A stretch of DNA of 64,000 nt from Clostridia bacterium (GTDB lineage Bacteria; Bacillota; Clostridia; Saccharofermentanales; Saccharofermentanaceae): assembly GCA_024403735.1 (NCBI GenBank), contig JAKSRG010000003.1, positions 112,930 to 176,929 on the forward strand. Direction: 5' to 3'. Each line of letters starts with the position of its first letter. Within the stretch, counting starts at the first letter, position 1. Shown piece by piece: positions 33,012 to 41,864 of the stretch. The notes under the pieces were generated by a model. That model was not told the origin of the DNA. It saw only the letters and a list, made by a program, of their open reading frames with translations, and ran no database searches. Made by a program: the position numbers and the translations under genes.

Positions 33012-34004
33012 TCAGCCCAACTCTGAGAAAATTGATGTGAGGATTCTCTCACTCTGCGCACGATCGTCGCATCCTGCGCCTATTCCGAAAACAAGCGTTG
33101 CCTCTGAATTTGGCCAAAGATTAAAGTAACCAAGTTTCTTTATGAGAGTTTCATCCTTAATCATGAGACCGATTAACATTCTATCGTGGCTCATAGTAAG
33201 AAGTTCATTTCTATCTGTATCCATAGCCTGTGACTCAAGATATTCCATAGATAGGACACCAGCCTCATACTCGGTGCAGTAGATAGGCTCAATCTTACTA
33301 AATGCTTCTGAACCAATCTGGTCCTCTAATCCCTCGTAATATATTGATAAGTCTTGGAACTGCTCGAAAAAGTACTTAACAGTCATCTCATCTGTTACTA
33401 CGATATCAGGCTGAGCTACAAAAAGAACTGATGAAGTCATATCTGCATATGAACCATTCATCTCGCCCTGGTCATTAGGAACTACAAGATTTGAGTTGTT
33501 GACGAATGGGTTCTTCATTCCCTCATTCTTAAGTCTATCTTCCATAACATCAACATTAACCTCGAAGTGTCCTACAGACAGAACTGCAATATCTTCATCT
33601 GGAGTAAAGACTACTCTATATACAATTGCGATAATACAAATAATTGCAACAAGAGCAATAAGGTATCTGTACCAAGTGTATCCGAAGTATACTCCCCACT
33701 CGCCCTTTGTCTTTCCAAAATATTTCTTCTCCGCAGCACGCTGTTCGAGTGCCTTGATACGCTTTTCTTCTTTACCTGTAGCAACATCGTAAGCATATGA
33801 AATATCAATCATCTTCTGCTCACGCTCTGCTTCATCCTTGATGCTTCTTGTACGCTTGGATAATTTCCAAAAACCTTCATCTATTGCGAAGTCATTAGCA
33901 TCTAGTGGGAGTTCAAGAAACTTGAGCGCATCTTCCTTACTCATACCAATGAACTCAGGAGTTACTTTTGCTAACGGATCGTTATTAGTAGTGTTATCTG
34001 CCAT
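33012..34004 (-). CDS. Hypothetical membrane protein with J-like N-terminal domain
   Basis: No family recognised. The 330-residue product has an N-terminal helical region (about residues 20-80) that begins like a J domain (EDALKFLELPLDANDFAIDE, then IDISYAYDVATG) but lacks the HPD motif needed to stimulate DnaK. A basic stretch, then one membrane segment (about 118-140: YLIALVAIICIIAIVYRVVF), then about 190 residues with many Asp/Glu and no Cys, which should lie outside the cell. The C-terminal half may be a sensor or solute-binding-like domain. The ribosome site GAGGTAG is fair. It stands between a convergent rsuA-like gene and an SGNH hydrolase gene on the same strand. Confidence 0.65.
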   Translation of the reverse strand: MADNTTNNDPLAKVTPEFIGMSKEDALKFLELPLDANDFAIDEGFWKLSKRTRSIKDEAEREQKMIDISYAYDVATGKEEKRIKALEQRAAEKKYFGKTKGEWGVYFGYTWYRYLIALVAIICIIAIVYRVVFTPDEDIAVLSVGHFEVNVDVMEDRLKNEGMKNPFVNNSNLVVPNDQGEMNGSYADMTSSVLFVAQPDIVVTDEMTVKYFFEQFQDLSIYYEGLEDQIGSEAFSKIEPIYCTEYEAGVLSMEYLESQAMDTDRNELLTMSHDRMLIGLMIKDETLIKKLGYFNLWPNSEATLVFGIGAGCDDRAQSERILTSIFSELG

Positions 34005-34023
34005 CTTACTACCTCATTAATTA

Positions 34024-35172
34024 TCAATTCATAATCAGCGTAGCATATGCTAGCTTAGCCATTTCTTCATATGCCTTCTCGCTAGGATGCAAGTGATCAC
34101 CACTATCCATACCTTCGCCAAATGCAGACATACGTTCTGGATTACGAACTGCTCTATCAAAATCAATTAACTGAGTGTTATTTCTAATCCACTCGTTATA
34201 TTCATTCTTCATTGTCTCCCTGAAGTCTGCGTATGTACGCCAACCTTCAATTGGGAGAAGTGTACCAACATAAGTATTTAGACCATGACCTATAGAACTA
34301 TCGATGTAATATTTAAGTCCATCTATAAGTTCAGGAACTGTTGGGAGATCACTCATAGGTCTAAATGGATTAACCTCTACACCTACTGGGTGAATGATAT
34401 CGTTAATACCCTGCTGGATAATAATATCAGTTGCACCGCTTACAGGTATCTCATGAGGAAATCTCACATCACCCTTAAGGCCATATGACTCATAAGTAAT
34501 GCATGAATACTGCCTTAGTATACGACTGCCGCTAGTAGCCTTACGAACTACAGCCTTGTTATTGTCTGGATTAGCAAGGAACATGAGTGCTAAGTAATCT
34601 GGCCAAGACTGAGCAGTAATTGAATCACCATAGCAGATAACTGCAGCATTCTTAGTATCTGTATAAATCTCTACATCACTTAGGAAATAGAAACAGTTAG
34701 TGTTACGAGTGTCATCCTGTGGAAGGTCGGCCATCTCACTCTTATCGCCTACAGAGTAATAACCCTTAGATAGAGGTCCTGTAGCAATAACTGAAGATCT
34801 CATCTGCGTAGCTTCTTTTATATAGATACTTATCGATATTTTCTTGTTCTGAGATGATACGAAATCAACTTCATCAGATACAGCCTTACAGCCTGCCTTA
34901 ATCTCAACATATGGATTACCATCGAATGTGAGTTTAGTAATTGTGTTAGAGTCGATTGAACTGCCTTCCCCTGCGCTACAAGCGATAGTTACGGCCTCAA
35001 TTCTAACATCCTCTGTACCACAGAAATTATCGAGTGTGATTCTAATCTTCTCACCAGCAAATGGGAGAGTGATTGGATATCTAAGTGTTATATCTTTACT
35101 ATGTGTTCCTACTCTATGGTCAGTAATGGACATTGCATTACCCCATACAGTACACCAATGATTAGTACTCAT
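34024..35172 (-). CDS. SGNH/GDSL-family esterase
   Basis: Predicted carbohydrate- or lipid-deacylating hydrolase without a signal peptide, so cytoplasmic. Seen: an N-terminal beta region of about 170 residues, block I VICYGDSITAQSWPDYL with the nucleophile Ser (about residue 183), the block III GIND segment (DIIIQQGINDIIHP), and block V DHLHP with the catalytic Asp and His (about residue 360). The layout is that of two-domain acetyl xylan esterase-like SGNH proteins. With the cytoplasmic xylanase 0.9 kb away it suits intracellular processing of imported xylo-oligosaccharides, by inference. Strong AGGAG before the ATG. Confidence 0.85.
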   Translation of the reverse strand: MSTNHWCTVWGNAMSITDHRVGTHSKDITLRYPITLPFAGEKIRITLDNFCGTEDVRIEAVTIACSAGEGSSIDSNTITKLTFDGNPYVEIKAGCKAVSDEVDFVSSQNKKISISIYIKEATQMRSSVIATGPLSKGYYSVGDKSEMADLPQDDTRNTNCFYFLSDVEIYTDTKNAAVICYGDSITAQSWPDYLALMFLANPDNNKAVVRKATSGSRILRQYSCITYESYGLKGDVRFPHEIPVSGATDIIIQQGINDIIHPVGVEVNPFRPMSDLPTVPELIDGLKYYIDSSIGHGLNTYVGTLLPIEGWRTYADFRETMKNEYNEWIRNNTQLIDFDRAVRNPERMSAFGEGMDSGDHLHPSEKAYEEMAKLAYATLIMN

Positions 35173-35256
35173 AATGATTTGCTCCTAGTTATAAATCCGT
35201 GATTATAATACCATCTTTTAGCATTTGAGCCAAAACATTATTTACGGCAAAAATGA

Positions 35257-35295
35257 AGCTGCTCAACTGAGAAGGAGGCCTCAATTACAGCAGCT
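35257..35295. repeat. 39-bp inverted repeat AGCTGCT/AGCAGCT
   Basis: Arms 35257-35263 and 35289-35295 around a 25-nt loop, in the 258 bp between the divergent SGNH and XRE genes. Same size and form as the units at 30.6-31.0 kb. Nothing else is evident in this stretch apart from a possible -10 (TATTAT) near 35385. Confidence 0.45.
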
Positions 35296-35430
35296 AGTTT
35301 CTATCCCTTTGATATATTGTTTCTACAAATCAATAGTAATACTTTTGAGCATTATGTAATTATGTAAAAATAGCAAGATATGGTATTATATCTTTGAATT
35401 TACCCGATAATAGCATAGGAGATATTTAAA

Positions 35431-35925
35431 ATGGGACGTAAATCAATCAAAGCTAACAAGAATATTTATCAGCTTAGCAGAGAAGAACAGGAACTCACAA
35501 GAGAGAGAGCATCTGACCTTCTTAAGTACATTTCATCAGATCGTATCGAGAAGATTGAGAGCGAGAAGTCTATGCCACATCCAGATGAGGTATTGGCAAT
35601 GGCAGACTGCTACAAGAAGCCTTCTCTTTGCAACTACTACTGCTCACATGAGTGCCCAATCGGTATCAAGTCAGTTCCAGAGATTGAGGTTAAGGATTTG
35701 TCTCAGATCACACTTGAGATGATCTCTACACTCAATAGACTTTATAAGGACAAGGATCGTTTGATTGATATCACTGTTGATGGCAAAATCTCAACAGATG
35801 AGATTAGAGACTTCAAGTCAATCAAGCAGACACTTGAGACAATGTCAGCAACAATTGCTTCTCTTAACCTTTGGATTGATGAGACAATTGCTTCTGGTAA
35901 GATTGATAAGAACCTACTTAAATAA
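35431..35925 (+). CDS. XRE-type helix-turn-helix protein
   Basis: Predicted DNA-binding regulator, 164 residues. The N-terminal 70 residues carry an XRE-like helix-turn-helix (RERASDLLKYISSDRIEKIE, then SMPHPDEVLAMADCYKKPSL). A short Cys-containing stretch follows (LCNYYCSHECPIG), possibly a metal site, then a long helical C-terminal half (about residues 85-160) likely for dimerisation. The Cys pattern right after the helix-turn-helix is a recurring feature in clostridial proteins of this type. It is transcribed alone and ends at a strong terminator. The target is unknown; SGNH and xylanase genes flank it on the opposite strand. Confidence 0.75.
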   Translation: MGRKSIKANKNIYQLSREEQELTRERASDLLKYISSDRIEKIESEKSMPHPDEVLAMADCYKKPSLCNYYCSHECPIGIKSVPEIEVKDLSQITLEMISTLNRLYKDKDRLIDITVDGKISTDEIRDFKSIKQTLETMSATIASLNLWIDETIASGKIDKNLLK

Positions 35926-35951
35926 TCTCTGATTAATATAAACATTTACTG

Positions 35952-35984
35952 AGTTGCTCTGATTAACATCAGGGCAACTTTTTT
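35952..35984 (+). terminator. Rho-independent terminator after XRE gene
   Basis: Stem AGTTGCTCTGAT/ATCAGGGCAACT with a 4-nt loop and one G-T pair, followed by TTTTTT. Confidence 0.92.
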
Positions 35985-35988
35985 GTGC

Positions 35989-36021
35989 AAAAATAGTGCT
36001 GCATCCTAAGATACAGCACTA
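35989..36021 (-). terminator. Rho-independent terminator after xylanase gene
   Basis: Stem TAGTGCTG/CAGCACTA with a 12-nt loop, then ATTTTTG on the minus strand. Confidence 0.88.
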
Positions 36022-36056
36022 TCAATAGATTAATATCAAACTGATAAACTCAATAA

Positions 36057-37316
36057 TTAGAGCTTAACTGTCTCTCCATCCTTAGAAGCCTTAGAGAGAT
36101 TATATGTAGCAGCCTTTCCCTCGCATGTAATCTCATAAGCACCTCTGAAGCCCTCAACTACTACGAAGCCTTCAGCATCTGTCTCGTACGTCTCAGATGT
36201 GTGCCATACGTTGTTGATGAGGTCATAAAGAACATTGTATGCTGGCTTAACTGTGTTGTCCTCACGAATAACACCTGATGGAGCATGGAGCCACATACCA
36301 TCTGCGAAGTCCCAACCAGTGATAGCTTCTACGAGTGGGTGCTCAAAAAGTCTCACATACATTTCCTTCCACTCACGAGCCTGTCTCTCCTCACCTTCTG
36401 GTGTTGATGGCCACTCATCTACCTGATAGTCGTTGAGGTCAACGATGTCTGCTGGCATGATGTCACCTGATACGAGTGTATTCTCAGTAAAGTGCATTGG
36501 GAGACCGAACTTCTCAAATCTAGCCAATACGCTCTCGAGCCATTCCATTCCCTTATAGCCCTGGTGCTGGTGTGTCTGAATACCAATTGCATGAATTGGA
36601 GTTCCCTTATCAAGTGAAACAGAGATGATATGAGCATACTCATCTGAGAGGTTAAAGTCGTTGATAAGGAGCTGCGCATCTGGATTTGTCTCATGTGCCG
36701 CATCGAAAACCATCTTGATGAGCTCTAGTCTACCGTACTCATTACAGATACGTGTGATAGCGTTATCATAGCGGTCGTAGATAGGCATGATGCATGTCTC
36801 GTTAATAACATCCCACTTGTCGATTACGCCCTTGAAAGCGCTTACATCACGATAAATTCTATCGAGCTGCTTCTTCATAATTGTCTTATTGTCATATTTC
36901 ATGAGCCAGTCTGCACATGCAGTGTGCCAGCAAAGAGGGTGACCCTTGAGTGTCTTACCACGCTCAACAAGGTACTTAGCAGCATTCATTCTGCTGATGT
37001 ACTGAACATCGCCTTCCTTTGGCTCATAACCGCCCCAGTAGAATGGGAGTGTTCCGTAGTTAAAGAGGTTAACCCACTTGTCTACACGATCCTTATAGAA
37101 GTCCTTATCGATCTCCTTCTTATCTGTGAAGAATGAGATAGCTGTTGGATCAATTGCTGTACAATATGGAACTGCATCAAAAGCGCCGCTACCGAATAAG
37201 AACTCGTGTGTTTTCTGTTCAAAAGAAACTTTCTTATTTGCTACTGGCTTGCCTTCGCTATCAACAATTCTAATTCTTGCCTTGGAATATCTATGTGCGA
37301 TCTTGGGATCTTTCAT
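36057..37316 (-). CDS. Intracellular GH10 endo-beta-1,4-xylanase
   Basis: Glycoside hydrolase family 10 enzyme that cleaves xylan or xylo-oligosaccharides. Seen: a beta-rich N-terminal part (RIRIVDSEGKPVANKKVSFE), the GH10 barrel with GHPLCWHTACADWL, the acid/base Glu in DKWDVINETCI (near residue 170), LLINDFNLS, HAIGIQTHQHQG, the nucleophile Glu in MHFTENTLVSGD (near 276) and AITGWDFADGMW. There is no signal peptide, so it acts inside the cell on imported oligosaccharides. I use the ATG at 37316 because GGGAGG lies 7 nt before it; an earlier ATG 36 bp upstream has no such site. Length 419. It ends at its own terminator. Confidence 0.92.
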   Translation of the reverse strand: MKDPKIAHRYSKARIRIVDSEGKPVANKKVSFEQKTHEFLFGSGAFDAVPYCTAIDPTAISFFTDKKEIDKDFYKDRVDKWVNLFNYGTLPFYWGGYEPKEGDVQYISRMNAAKYLVERGKTLKGHPLCWHTACADWLMKYDNKTIMKKQLDRIYRDVSAFKGVIDKWDVINETCIMPIYDRYDNAITRICNEYGRLELIKMVFDAAHETNPDAQLLINDFNLSDEYAHIISVSLDKGTPIHAIGIQTHQHQGYKGMEWLESVLARFEKFGLPMHFTENTLVSGDIMPADIVDLNDYQVDEWPSTPEGEERQAREWKEMYVRLFEHPLVEAITGWDFADGMWLHAPSGVIREDNTVKPAYNVLYDLINNVWHTSETYETDAEGFVVVEGFRGAYEITCEGKAATYNLSKASKDGETVKL

Positions 37317-37564
37317 ACGTGTTCCTCCCGTGAAGTATTCTAATAATCCCAAAATAACAAAAGCGATAATCGGCTACTCAACATAAATTGCTAGTAGAAT
37401 TAGCAAAAATTGCTATTCACGCCAAACTACACAACATTTGAAAACGAATACTTAATATTCCACACAAATCTAACATTAGGGGCATATCAACAAAATTGTG
37501 AATACCACGTCACAAGCTCTAACTATATAATCTAATTATCAAATAAATAAGTGAGGGTTTGACC

Positions 37565-38062
37565 ATGGGCGCACAGACATTTACATTTTTTACTATTCCT
37601 AGCAACGTTGACGAATTGAAGGCAATGCCTGAATTCCAGATTGATACACCATATAAAACAGCAGCGCTTTCGCTTGTTGCACTTCTTAATTTCGAAGCTA
37701 ATCCAGATGCAAGCTTTGCAATGTTAGATGTACTCAAGGGACCAGCTCCTACTACACCATACGAGAAACAGTTCATTACAGAAAGACTTAAGGGCAAGGG
37801 CTATAAAGTATCTTCTTTCTTCCAGGGTGCAACTCCTGAGAATGGCTATGTAGCTTCTTCACCACTCACTATTACTGTAAGTGACAACCCATATTCATTC
37901 CCTGAGGAGAATTGGGCAGTAATGTTCGTTACATCTTCTGGCGCAGATTCACCTCGTCAGATTAAGCTTCGTAAGAAGCCTTCAACAGGTGAATGGTTCC
38001 TCAACGAACTCCAGTGCTTGAGCGATATCCGAGTTCCTGTAGCTGAGGATCCTTGGGCATAA
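37565..38062 (+). CDS. DUF6935-like protein
   Basis: Small cytoplasmic protein of 165 residues of the kind I recall as DUF6935, found in Firmicutes; function unknown. Seen: no signal peptide or membrane segment, an N-terminal FTFFTIPSNVDELKAMPEFQ, a central KAAL-type helix (YKTAALSLVALLNFEANPD), and the characteristic C-terminal end FLNELQCLSDIRVPVAEDPW. The ATG at 37565 has GAGGG 7 nt before it; a TTG two codons earlier is less likely. It is a single-gene unit with a terminator containing a TTCG loop. Codon use is like that of its neighbours. Confidence 0.75.
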   Translation: MGAQTFTFFTIPSNVDELKAMPEFQIDTPYKTAALSLVALLNFEANPDASFAMLDVLKGPAPTTPYEKQFITERLKGKGYKVSSFFQGATPENGYVASSPLTITVSDNPYSFPEENWAVMFVTSSGADSPRQIKLRKKPSTGEWFLNELQCLSDIRVPVAEDPWA

Positions 38063-38092
38063 GGAACAATTTATAAAAGTAACACTTTAGGG

Positions 38093-38118
38093 CCAGCGTC
38101 TTCGGATGCTGGTTTTTT
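38093..38118 (+). terminator. Rho-independent terminator with TTCG tetraloop
   Basis: CCAGCGTC-TTCG-GATGCTGG followed by TTTTTT. Confidence 0.93.
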
Positions 38119-38124
38119 ATAGCG

Positions 38125-38161
38125 ATAAAAAATCTCCAGAAAGACCAACTTCCTGGAGATT
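38125..38161 (-). terminator. Rho-independent terminator after paaK
   Basis: Stem AATCTCCAG/CTGGAGATT with a 13-nt loop, then TTTTTTATC on the minus strand. Confidence 0.85.
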
Positions 38162-38180
38162 ATATAAATAGCAATCAATA

Positions 38181-39422
38181 TCACACGTCTCTATGATCGA
38201 TAACTCTCTTAGCTTTCTTCTCAGTTCTAGGAAGAGTACCAACTGATACAACAGTAATCTTAGGTGTGATGCTGTGACGAGACTTGAACATGCCCTGGAT
38301 TACTGAGGCTGTCTTCTCAAAGTCAACACGACCCTCTGCTTCAACTGTGATCATTATGATGTCACGGTTCTTCTCCTCATCATGAGCGATATCAATCTTA
38401 TACTCTGAAGATACGCCATCAACGAGACCGAGGATTTCTTCTACCTGGCTAGGGAACATATTTACACCATGAACCTTGAACATATCATCGCTTCTACCCT
38501 TAATGATGTCTAGTCTTGGGAACTTTGAACCACAAGGACAATCACCAGGAATAATGCGAGAGATATCATGTGTTCGGAAACGCAAGAGCGGAGCGCCTTC
38601 CTTGACGAGAGTAGTGATTACAATCTCACCTTCCTCACCGTCTGGTACTGCCTTACCAGTTTTAGGATCAATAATCTCAATATAGATGTAATCATCCCAG
38701 TAGTGCATACCATGCTGCTTATTACAATTGATACCAATACCAGGACCATAAATCTCAGTAAGTCCATAGATGTCATATAGTTCGATACCAAGTTCGCGCT
38801 CAATATAATCACGCATCTTGTCACTCCATCTTTCGGAACCAAAGATACCCTTCTTGAGGTATACCTTATCACGAATACCGCGCTTGTTAATCTCTTCAGC
38901 GAGGAGCAAAGCGTATGAAGATGTAGCTGTAAGTACTGTAGTCTTGAGGTCCATCATCATCTGGAGCTGCTTTTCTGTATTACCAGGGCCCATTGGAACA
39001 GCCATAGCGCCTAGTCTTTCACAGCCTGCTTGAAAACCAATACCTGCAGTCCAGAGACCGTAGCCTGGAGTAATCTGAATTCTATCCTTATTAGTAACGC
39101 CAGCCATCTCGTAGCAACGAGCGAACATCAACGCCCAGTCATCTACGTCCTTTTTTGTATAAGGGATGATTACTGGTTTTCCAGTTGTTCCTGAAGATGA
39201 ATGAATACGAACAACTTCCTCATCTGGTACTGCCTGAATTCCAAGAGGATATGCATTACGAAGATCATCCTTGCTCGAAAAAGGGATCTTCTCATAATCT
39301 TCCTGACTCTTAATCTCAGTGATGCCAGCATCTTTGAGCACCTGTCCGTAGTAACTATCAGATGCGATTAATCTTTTAACCTGAGCATCAATCTGCGCTA
39401 ACTGAATATCATTAAGCTTCAT
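38181..39422 (-). CDS. paaK: Phenylacetate-CoA ligase
   Basis: ATP-dependent acyl-CoA ligase of the adenylate-forming superfamily, joining an aryl-acetate to CoA or, in anaerobes, running in reverse to make ATP from aryl-acetyl-CoA. Seen: SSSGTTGKPVIIPYTKKDV (about residue 82), YDIYGLTEIYGPGIGINC (about 230), the RTHDIS loop and the C-terminal hinge RSDDMFKVHGVNMFPSQVE. Length 413 is normal. I start at the ATG at 39422 with GGAGA 5 nt before it; a TTG four codons earlier overlaps that site. It overlaps iorB by 11 bp, so paaK, iorB and iorA form one operon. Confidence 0.93.
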   Translation of the reverse strand: MKLNDIQLAQIDAQVKRLIASDSYYGQVLKDAGITEIKSQEDYEKIPFSSKDDLRNAYPLGIQAVPDEEVVRIHSSSGTTGKPVIIPYTKKDVDDWALMFARCYEMAGVTNKDRIQITPGYGLWTAGIGFQAGCERLGAMAVPMGPGNTEKQLQMMMDLKTTVLTATSSYALLLAEEINKRGIRDKVYLKKGIFGSERWSDKMRDYIERELGIELYDIYGLTEIYGPGIGINCNKQHGMHYWDDYIYIEIIDPKTGKAVPDGEEGEIVITTLVKEGAPLLRFRTHDISRIIPGDCPCGSKFPRLDIIKGRSDDMFKVHGVNMFPSQVEEILGLVDGVSSEYKIDIAHDEEKNRDIIMITVEAEGRVDFEKTASVIQGMFKSRHSITPKITVVSVGTLPRTEKKAKRVIDHRDV

Positions 39423-40002
39423 AACTTTCTCCAATCTTTAAACCTGCTTCAAAGGCAGCTTTATTCACTTCAATAAACTTAGCTGGAACTCTAGCCTCAA
39501 TCTCTTTAAGGATTGTCTCCTTAGAGATACCAAGACGACCTGAACCAACTGCTACACCTAAAATAGCGATATTAAAAAACTTATTCGAACCAAACTCAGA
39601 ACAAACGTCATCACTATTAACTGTGATAACCTTACACTTAGTGTTCAAATAGTTAACCATCTCAACTCCATTATACTCAGAAGCTGAGATAGAAGCTGTA
39701 ACCGGCTTAGTAGGAACTGAATTAGTAATAACAATTCCATCCTTCTTGAGGTAAATGAGATTACGTACGGCTTCTGCTGGCTCAAATGAGATGATCAAGT
39801 CTGCACTACCATATGGGATTAATGGAGAATACGCTTCGCCAACTCGTACATGAGAAGTTACTGAACCACCTCTTTGTGCCATACCAATTGTCTCTGCTGA
39901 ATGAACAGCGTTACCTTCGTCCATGGCAGCTGCTGCGATAATCTTAGATGCGAGTACTGTACCCTGACCACCTACACCACAAATCATGATATCTTTATTC
40001 AT
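39412..40002 (-). CDS. iorB: Indolepyruvate:ferredoxin oxidoreductase beta subunit
   Basis: Gamma/beta-type subunit that, with IorA, oxidatively decarboxylates aryl 2-oxoacids (indolepyruvate, phenylpyruvate, hydroxyphenylpyruvate) to aryl-acetyl-CoA and reduces ferredoxin. Seen: MICGVGGQGTVLASKIIAAA at the N-terminus, ETIGMAQRGGSVTSHVRVG (about residue 38) and SFEPAEAVRN. Length 196 is typical. Its ATG overlaps the iorA stop by 1 bp (TAATG). Confidence 0.93.
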   Translation of the reverse strand: MNKDIMICGVGGQGTVLASKIIAAAAMDEGNAVHSAETIGMAQRGGSVTSHVRVGEAYSPLIPYGSADLIISFEPAEAVRNLIYLKKDGIVITNSVPTKPVTASISASEYNGVEMVNYLNTKCKVITVNSDDVCSEFGSNKFFNIAILGVAVGSGRLGISKETILKEIEARVPAKFIEVNKAAFEAGLKIGESYEA

Positions 40003-41795
40003 TATTTCTTACCTCCGATTGCTTCTGTTGGACAGAGCTGACTACAAAGACCGCAGCCTGTACAGAGGTTAGTATCGATAGTAACATTGCCATCGATTGT
40101 GATGAGTGCTGGGCAACCAATCTCACGGATACACTTCTTACAATTAATACACTTGTCACTATCAACTGTCATCTTACCTGTTGGCTTAGTGATAGCGATA
40201 CATGGTGACTTGAAGATAATTGCCTTAACACCCTTAATAGACGCGCATTCATTAACAGCATCAACTGACGCCTTAAGATTGAGTGGATCAACTGTGATAA
40301 TCTTTTTCACACCTAATCCCTCGAGGACTTTAGTAATGTCCACCTTATCTACAATGTTATCCATAAGGTTAATACCAGTACCAGGATGAGGCTGGTGACC
40401 AGTCATGGCTGTTGTGGAGTTATCGAGAACACACAAAATCATGTTAGCATCGTTATATACAGCATTAACCACACCAGTAATACCTGATGCGAAGAATGTT
40501 GAGTCACCTATGAATGCAAAACACTGTGCATCTTCATGTGTCCAGTTAAAGCCCTGAGCCATCGTCACACCTGAACCCATACAAAGGCATGTATCTACCA
40601 TATCAAGTGGCATAGCATTACCAAGTGTATAGCAACCTATGTCTCCACAATAGAATGCTTTCTTGCCCTTCATCGCAACCTTAACAGCGTAGAATGAACC
40701 TCTATGTGGGCAACCTGCGCAAAGGACTGGTGGTCTAACTGGTAAGCTAGGCATATCAGACAAATCAATTGATTGCGCGTTGTTTTCGAGCCCTAGGAAT
40801 GAACTCAAGATATTGGCTACCTGATTAGCAGAATTCTCGCCGTTATGTGGAACCAATCCATTCAACTTACCTGATACATTAAGTGCTAGATGGTGCTTAC
40901 CAACAACTCTCAATAATTGTTCCTCAATATATGGGCTAAGTTCCTCGATACAGATTACTTCTGATACACCCTCCAACTCCTTGAGTACAAATGGCTCTGG
41001 GAATGGGAATGCAGTTGATATCTTGATGAGTTTGTAATCTGGATAAGACTTCATAAACTCCTTGGCATACTCATAAGACACACCTGAAGCAATAACAGCT
41101 TTAGTGGAATTAGTGCCCTCTGAAGTGTTATAGCGATATGTAGAGAAATCCTCGCCGATTGTCACATTACGCGCTTCAATCTTTCCATGATTAGCATAGG
41201 AAAGTCTTGGGAAAATAACCCACTTAGAAGAATCCTTAACAAATCCCTCATAGGATTTAGGACCATTGGAAATATCGACGTCAATCGATGCATAAGCATG
41301 ACACACACGAGTTGTTGGTCTAAATAATACTGGGGTCTGATATTTCTCAGAGTACTCGAAAGCATCCTGTATCATCTCATAGGCTTCTTCTGGCGAAGAT
41401 GGATCAAATACTGGAATTCTGCAAAAATCTGCAAATCTTCTTGTATCCTGCTCAGTTTGTGATGAGATAGGACCTGGGTCATCAGCAGACACGATTACCA
41501 TTCCGCCCTTAACGCCAACATATGCCAAAGACATAAGTGGATCTGATGCTACGTTAAGACCAACCTGCTTCATAGTAACAAGAGTTCTAGCGCCTGAATA
41601 TGCTGCACTAGCTGCTACTTCAAGGGCTGCCTTCTCATTAACAGACCACTCGAGATGAACTCCTTCATGTGGAAATTTATGTACAGTCTCAATAATCTCA
41701 GAAGATGGGGTACCTGGATAACCAGAAATAAGGTTAACGCCAGCGGCAAGAGCACCAAGCGCAATCGCACCATTTCCCATTACGTACTGTTTCAT
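40002..41795 (-). CDS. iorA: Indolepyruvate:ferredoxin oxidoreductase alpha subunit
   Basis: Catalytic subunit with thiamine diphosphate and two [4Fe-4S] clusters. Seen: an N-terminal pyruvate-oxidoreductase domain (YPGTPSSEIIETVHKF near residue 26), a TPP-binding domain with GDIGCYTLG, LCMGSGVTMAQGFNW and IGDSTFFASGITGVVNAVYN (about residues 370-445), and C-terminal ferredoxin motifs CINCKKCIREIGCP and CTGCGLCSQLCP. Length 597 is normal. First gene of iorA-iorB-paaK. The ferredoxin at 19.3 kb is a possible acceptor. Confidence 0.94.
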   Translation of the reverse strand: MKQYVMGNGAIALGALAAGVNLISGYPGTPSSEIIETVHKFPHEGVHLEWSVNEKAALEVAASAAYSGARTLVTMKQVGLNVASDPLMSLAYVGVKGGMVIVSADDPGPISSQTEQDTRRFADFCRIPVFDPSSPEEAYEMIQDAFEYSEKYQTPVLFRPTTRVCHAYASIDVDISNGPKSYEGFVKDSSKWVIFPRLSYANHGKIEARNVTIGEDFSTYRYNTSEGTNSTKAVIASGVSYEYAKEFMKSYPDYKLIKISTAFPFPEPFVLKELEGVSEVICIEELSPYIEEQLLRVVGKHHLALNVSGKLNGLVPHNGENSANQVANILSSFLGLENNAQSIDLSDMPSLPVRPPVLCAGCPHRGSFYAVKVAMKGKKAFYCGDIGCYTLGNAMPLDMVDTCLCMGSGVTMAQGFNWTHEDAQCFAFIGDSTFFASGITGVVNAVYNDANMILCVLDNSTTAMTGHQPHPGTGINLMDNIVDKVDITKVLEGLGVKKIITVDPLNLKASVDAVNECASIKGVKAIIFKSPCIAITKPTGKMTVDSDKCINCKKCIREIGCPALITIDGNVTIDTNLCTGCGLCSQLCPTEAIGGKK

Positions 41796-41864
41796 TACTA
41801 GTCACCTTCTTAATAAATAATAATAGATGACATTGTACCACATTCCATCAATTGTTAGTAATCA

